Source: Candidatus Delongbacteria bacterium (lineage in GTDB: Bacteria; UBA4055). Taken from it: a stretch of 9,013 nt of DNA. The position numbers and the translations under genes are program-made. Each line of letters opens with the position of its first letter. Position 1 is the stretch's first letter. The notes beneath the pieces were generated by a model. It did not search any database. It was not told the origin of the DNA and worked only from the letters and a program-made list of their open reading frames with translations. The stretch lies in NCBI GenBank assembly GCA_003477045.1, contig DMTS01000031.1, forward strand, positions 1-9,013, in the 5' to 3' direction. Below, piece after piece: positions 6,262 to 9,013 of this stretch.

Positions 6262-8772
6262 ATGTCCGCTTTTGAAAATATTGTTAACTCAGAAAAAGGA
6301 ACGAAGCTGATAGCTCAGGGAAATGAGGCCTTTGCGCTGGGAGTAATTCATGCAGGTTATCATGCCGCAGACGGATATCCCGGTACGCCGAGTACTGAAG
6401 TTATCGATAAATATCTTAGCAAAGTTCAAAATAAAATAAACGTCGGCTGGTCAGTGAACGAAGCCGTAGCTGTAGCTGTCGGAATAGGTCATTCGATAGC
6501 GGGATTCGATACTGTGGTCACGATGAAGACGCCCGGAGCTTTTCAGGCCGGAGATCCGATAACGACTTCGGCATTTTATACGGCTGAAGCAGGCGCATTT
6601 GTACTATATGTCGCTACAGACTATGTGCCGTCAAGCACTCAGCATGTTATAGATCTGAAATATTTCTTCGCTTCAGCCAGGATTCCGGTGCTTGAGCCGA
6701 GAGATCATCAGGAAATGTACGATATAGCTTTCACTGCTGCTGATGTCAGCAGGAATTTCAGGACACCGGTCGTGATTTTAGCTTCAGGCATACTGGCTCA
6801 CTCCGAGGGACTTATTCAGACAAAGGAACCGAGGAAAATAGTTCCCAGGGAACTGAAATCCGATATGAAGTCGTGGATAATCATGCCGGGCGTCGCCCGC
6901 AGGAACTACGATGAAGCTACGCAGAAAAGAATACCTTCCGTTCAGGAATATTTTGAAAGATCGCAGCTCGTCAGCGAGTCGATATCAGTAGAGAGCGAAA
7001 TAGGCATAATCGTCAGCGGAGAGACTACTATAATTCTGAAAGAAGTTCTTGGACAGCTGGGAATCAAACCGTCCTTTATGACTCTTTCAGCACTATACCC
7101 GGTGCCGGAAAAGAATATTCTGGATTTCGCGAAGAAGATCAAAGGTAAAATTTTAATATATGAGGACGGCGACAGATTCCTGGAAGAAAAAGTCCGTCTT
7201 TTAGGAATAAATGTAATAGGGAAAGAGAAAAATTCAGTTATAACGAACTGGACGCCTGAACTTCTTCTGAGCGATCTTTGCAGAAAGCTCGGGATAAAAT
7301 GCGACTTCACGCCTAAGAAAATTGAAGCTGAGCCTTTAAAAAGGCCGCCTTCGATCTGTCCGGGATGTCCGTATAAAGCTTTCGGACTTACGGTTAATAA
7401 ATTCAAGCAATCAGGAAAAATATACGCATCATTCGGAGATATCGGATGCTCAACTCTTCTATACTTCATGAACGCGCTCGATACCGTTCTCTGCATGGGA
7501 GCAGGCGATTCAGTCAGACAGGGATTTGTTCTTTCAAGACCCGAATATGCGCATAAAACAATAAGCATCATCGGAGATTCCTGCGAATGCCATTCGGGAC
7601 TAGACGCAACAAGGAACGCGGTATTCAGAAACACTCCGGGCGTGAAGGTAATTCTCGACAACAGGATCACCGCGATGACGGGCGGTCAGCCTGCGCCGAG
7701 TTCGGAATATAATCTGGCAGGCGTTCAGAACAGATTCAATCTCGTCAAGGCTCTTGAAGCTGAGCATGCGAAAGTTGTCGTAGCGAAATCATACGACCTT
7801 AAGCAGGTCGAGAAAGTTCTTGCGCAGGCTCTTACAGATGCTGAAAATGGCGAATACACCACGCTGGTTCTTGAGGGACCGTGCATACATCAGGTGGCGA
7901 ACAAGGCTAAAGTCAGAAAAGTTCAATTCAACAGGGAAAAATGCAGACGCTGCGGCAAGTGCAACATGTGCCAGGGGATCGAATTCGACGAGGATAAATG
8001 GCCTCATTTTACTCAGCTCTGCACTAACTGCGCAGGTCATGATCAGGTCTGTAAACAAATCTGCCCTTTCGGTGCTATAGAATTCATCACCAAGGAAACT
8101 AAGTTGCAGGCTCAATCTCTGCCGGAAGTCGGAAAATACGAAGAAAGTAAGATCGATCCGAAGTCTCTTCCGGGATCATTGCGCGTAGCTGTCAGAGGCA
8201 TAGGAGGACAGGGAAATCTTTTCTTTGGAAAAGTGCTTGCTGAAATTTCACTCAATACTCCTTACGGCGACTCTCACATTGTCAAAGGAGATACGCACGG
8301 AATGGCTCAGCTCGGAGGCCCGGTTATCTCAACATTCGCCTGCGGTGCAGTTCATTCACCGACTCTACTTCCGGGCACAGTTGATGTTATAGTGGTCATG
8401 GAAAGATCGGAAATTTTAAGAGAAGGGTTCCTCGATCTGTTAAAAGACGGCGGAACAATAATTCTGAACAGCTACAAAGCACTGCCTCCGAGAACAAGCA
8501 TTCACGATTATCCGAAAGATGAAGTTATAGACAGAATCTTAGAAGGGTATAAAACGATAAGGATAGATGCGGAAGATATCGCAAAAAGTTTCGGGGATGA
8601 ACAGGGAAAAACCTCAAATGTCATCGTTCTGGGTCTGCTCTCAACTATAGAACCGTTCAATAAAATACCCGAAGGCATCTGGATCAGCGCATTAAAGAAA
8701 TTATCACCGAATGAAAATATATTTAAAGCTAACATTACAGCATTCAACGGAGGAAGGAACCATGATAAATAA
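6262..8772 (+). CDS. iorAB: Indolepyruvate:ferredoxin oxidoreductase, fused IorA-IorB subunits
   Basis: This cytoplasmic enzyme oxidises aryl-pyruvates with CoA to aryl-acetyl-CoA and CO2, reducing ferredoxin. Residues 15-190 are the pyruvate-oxidoreductase N-terminal domain (GYPGTPSTE, 38-46). Residues 245-345 form the middle domain. Residues 360-545 form the TPP-binding domain, with CPGCP (366-370), GDIGC (392-396), MGAGDS (412-417), GDS (438-440) and LDNRITAMTGGQP (465-477). An eight-cysteine ferredoxin-like domain follows (C561, C564, C567, C570, C587, C590, C597, C601). Residues 638-830 match the separate beta subunit IorB, with the gamma-type motif GIGGQGN (646-652). IorA is usually about 600 residues and IorB about 190, so 836 residues equals both in one chain, and no stop or frameshift marks the junction. 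The ATG at 6262 has GGAG five bases upstream. A wider 2-oxoacid range cannot be excluded. The downstream CoA-ligase gene overlaps its end. Confidence 0.93.
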   Translation: MSAFENIVNSEKGTKLIAQGNEAFALGVIHAGYHAADGYPGTPSTEVIDKYLSKVQNKINVGWSVNEAVAVAVGIGHSIAGFDTVVTMKTPGAFQAGDPITTSAFYTAEAGAFVLYVATDYVPSSTQHVIDLKYFFASARIPVLEPRDHQEMYDIAFTAADVSRNFRTPVVILASGILAHSEGLIQTKEPRKIVPRELKSDMKSWIIMPGVARRNYDEATQKRIPSVQEYFERSQLVSESISVESEIGIIVSGETTIILKEVLGQLGIKPSFMTLSALYPVPEKNILDFAKKIKGKILIYEDGDRFLEEKVRLLGINVIGKEKNSVITNWTPELLLSDLCRKLGIKCDFTPKKIEAEPLKRPPSICPGCPYKAFGLTVNKFKQSGKIYASFGDIGCSTLLYFMNALDTVLCMGAGDSVRQGFVLSRPEYAHKTISIIGDSCECHSGLDATRNAVFRNTPGVKVILDNRITAMTGGQPAPSSEYNLAGVQNRFNLVKALEAEHAKVVVAKSYDLKQVEKVLAQALTDAENGEYTTLVLEGPCIHQVANKAKVRKVQFNREKCRRCGKCNMCQGIEFDEDKWPHFTQLCTNCAGHDQVCKQICPFGAIEFITKETKLQAQSLPEVGKYEESKIDPKSLPGSLRVAVRGIGGQGNLFFGKVLAEISLNTPYGDSHIVKGDTHGMAQLGGPVISTFACGAVHSPTLLPGTVDVIVVMERSEILREGFLDLLKDGGTIILNSYKALPPRTSIHDYPKDEVIDRILEGYKTIRIDAEDIAKSFGDEQGKTSNVIVLGLLSTIEPFNKIPEGIWISALKKLSPNENIFKANITAFNGGRNHDK

Positions 8773-9013
8773 AGAACTCGTTAACCCGAAATCGATAGTC
8801 GTAATCGGTGCGTCTGAAAATATAAAAAAACCGGGCGGAAAAGTACTGTACAACATCCTTCTCGGCGATTATAAAGGAAAACTTTACGCGATCAATCCTA
8901 AAGAGGAGAAAGTTCAGGGCGTTAAATGCGTGGCTCCGGAAGGGAAGATCTTCCGGAGCCACGCATTTAACGCCCTGAACTTTCTCCTCTTTAGGATTGA
9001 TCGCGTAAAGTTT
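8762..9013 (+). CDS. CoA-binding domain protein, acyl-CoA synthetase (NDP-forming) type, 3' truncated
   Basis: The ATG at 8762 lies inside the last codons of the ior gene (11-base overlap) with GGAGG (8749-8753) eight bases upstream. The first 60 residues form the start of a Rossmann-type CoA-binding domain: NPKSIVVIGASEN (8-20), KPGGKVLYNIL (23-33), GKLYAINPKEEKVQGVKC (39-56). This pattern starts NDP-forming acyl-CoA synthetases, which cleave acyl-CoA to the acid with synthesis of ATP from ADP and phosphate. Next to IorA-IorB it would complete ATP-yielding breakdown of aromatic amino acids. The frame stays open to 9013, but from about 8950 the bases are the reverse complement of the preceding coding sequence, so residues from about 63 on are not genuine. 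The ATP-grasp, catalytic-His and CoA-ligase domains are not seen, so a stand-alone CoA-binding protein is also possible. Confidence 0.8.
   Translation, partial: MINKELVNPKSIVVIGASENIKKPGGKVLYNILLGDYKGKLYAINPKEEKVQGVKCVAPEGKIFRSHAFNALNFLLFRIDRVKF
8879..9013. repeat. Terminal fold-back inverted repeat (probable amplification or assembly artefact)
   Basis: Arms 8879-8942 and 8950-9013 are perfect reverse complements over 64 bases, separated by 7 bases (GGAAGAT, 8943-8949). The second arm runs exactly to the end of the window. The left arm is ordinary coding sequence for a CoA-binding domain, and the right arm is the same gene read backwards. GGAAG occurs twice in tandem at the turn (8938-8942 and 8943-8947), and GGAAGATCTTCC (8943-8954) is itself palindromic. 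This gives short homology for a polymerase strand switch. No transposon end, terminator tail or telomere-like motif is present, so a chimeric read or contig end is the likeliest explanation. Confidence 0.95.

Noticed and set aside
6942..7670. Long minus-strand open frame (242 codons) inside the ior gene
   Set aside because: It lies wholly antisense to a strongly conserved TPP-domain gene, has no RBS and gives no recognisable domain, so it is a by-product of the sense codon pattern.
7820..8080. Plus-strand 86-codon frame overlapping the ferredoxin domain
   Set aside because: It is out of frame within a conserved domain with intact cysteines and lacks a convincing RBS.
8950..9013. Residues 63-84 of the last gene as a real protein segment
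   Set aside because: They are translated from the exact reverse complement of the preceding coding sequence and match nothing expected for a CoA-binding domain.

Overview
This 9 kb window looks like the end of a metagenomic contig from an anaerobic, probably fermentative, diderm bacterium. The evidence is a type IV pilus motor operon, a secreted DUF5683-like protein of a kind common in the Bacteroidota/FCB radiation, and an oxygen-sensitive, ferredoxin-linked 2-oxoacid oxidoreductase placed directly before an NDP-forming acyl-CoA synthetase-type gene. Base composition is moderate, codon use favours AGA/AGG and ATA, and most genes have clear Shine-Dalgarno sites. The phylum is an inference; a Cloacimonadota-like or other FCB candidate lineage would fit, but nothing here proves it.

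Layout, all genes on the + strand. (1) Bases 1-981 hold the 3' part of a P-loop GTPase-like gene of the cyclic 2,3-diphosphoglycerate synthetase family, which starts before the window. It ends in a strong hairpin terminator (1005-1044). (2) A possible promoter (1136-1164) precedes a compact pilus operon. Its genes are pilT (retraction ATPase), a pilB-type extension ATPase carrying an N-terminal response-regulator receiver domain and an MshEN-like domain, pilC (inner-membrane platform), and a small secreted DUF5683-like protein. The last has a good RBS and signal peptide but appears to begin with ATC instead of a normal start codon. (3) A single-chain fusion of the two indolepyruvate:ferredoxin oxidoreductase subunits (IorA-IorB) follows after 24 bases. 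It overlaps by 11 bases the start of a CoA-binding (acyl-CoA synthetase, NDP-forming type) gene that runs off the end.

The pilus genes supply the motor for type IV pilus extension and retraction. Receiver and MshEN domains on the extension ATPase suggest direct control of the motor by phosphorelay and possibly by a nucleotide second messenger. The ior/CoA-ligase pair fits the known route in which amino-acid-derived aryl-pyruvates are oxidised to aryl-acetyl-CoA and then cleaved to the acid with ATP formation.

The last 135 bases (8879-9013) are an almost perfect fold-back: two 64-base inverted arms around a 7-base spacer, inside coding sequence. This is most simply an amplification or assembly chimera at the contig end, so the final gene should be trusted only to about base 8949. 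The most interesting biology is the receiver-domain PilB, its altered Asp box, the non-standard start of the secreted protein, and the IorA-IorB fusion. I see no mobile element, CRISPR array, tRNA or rRNA.
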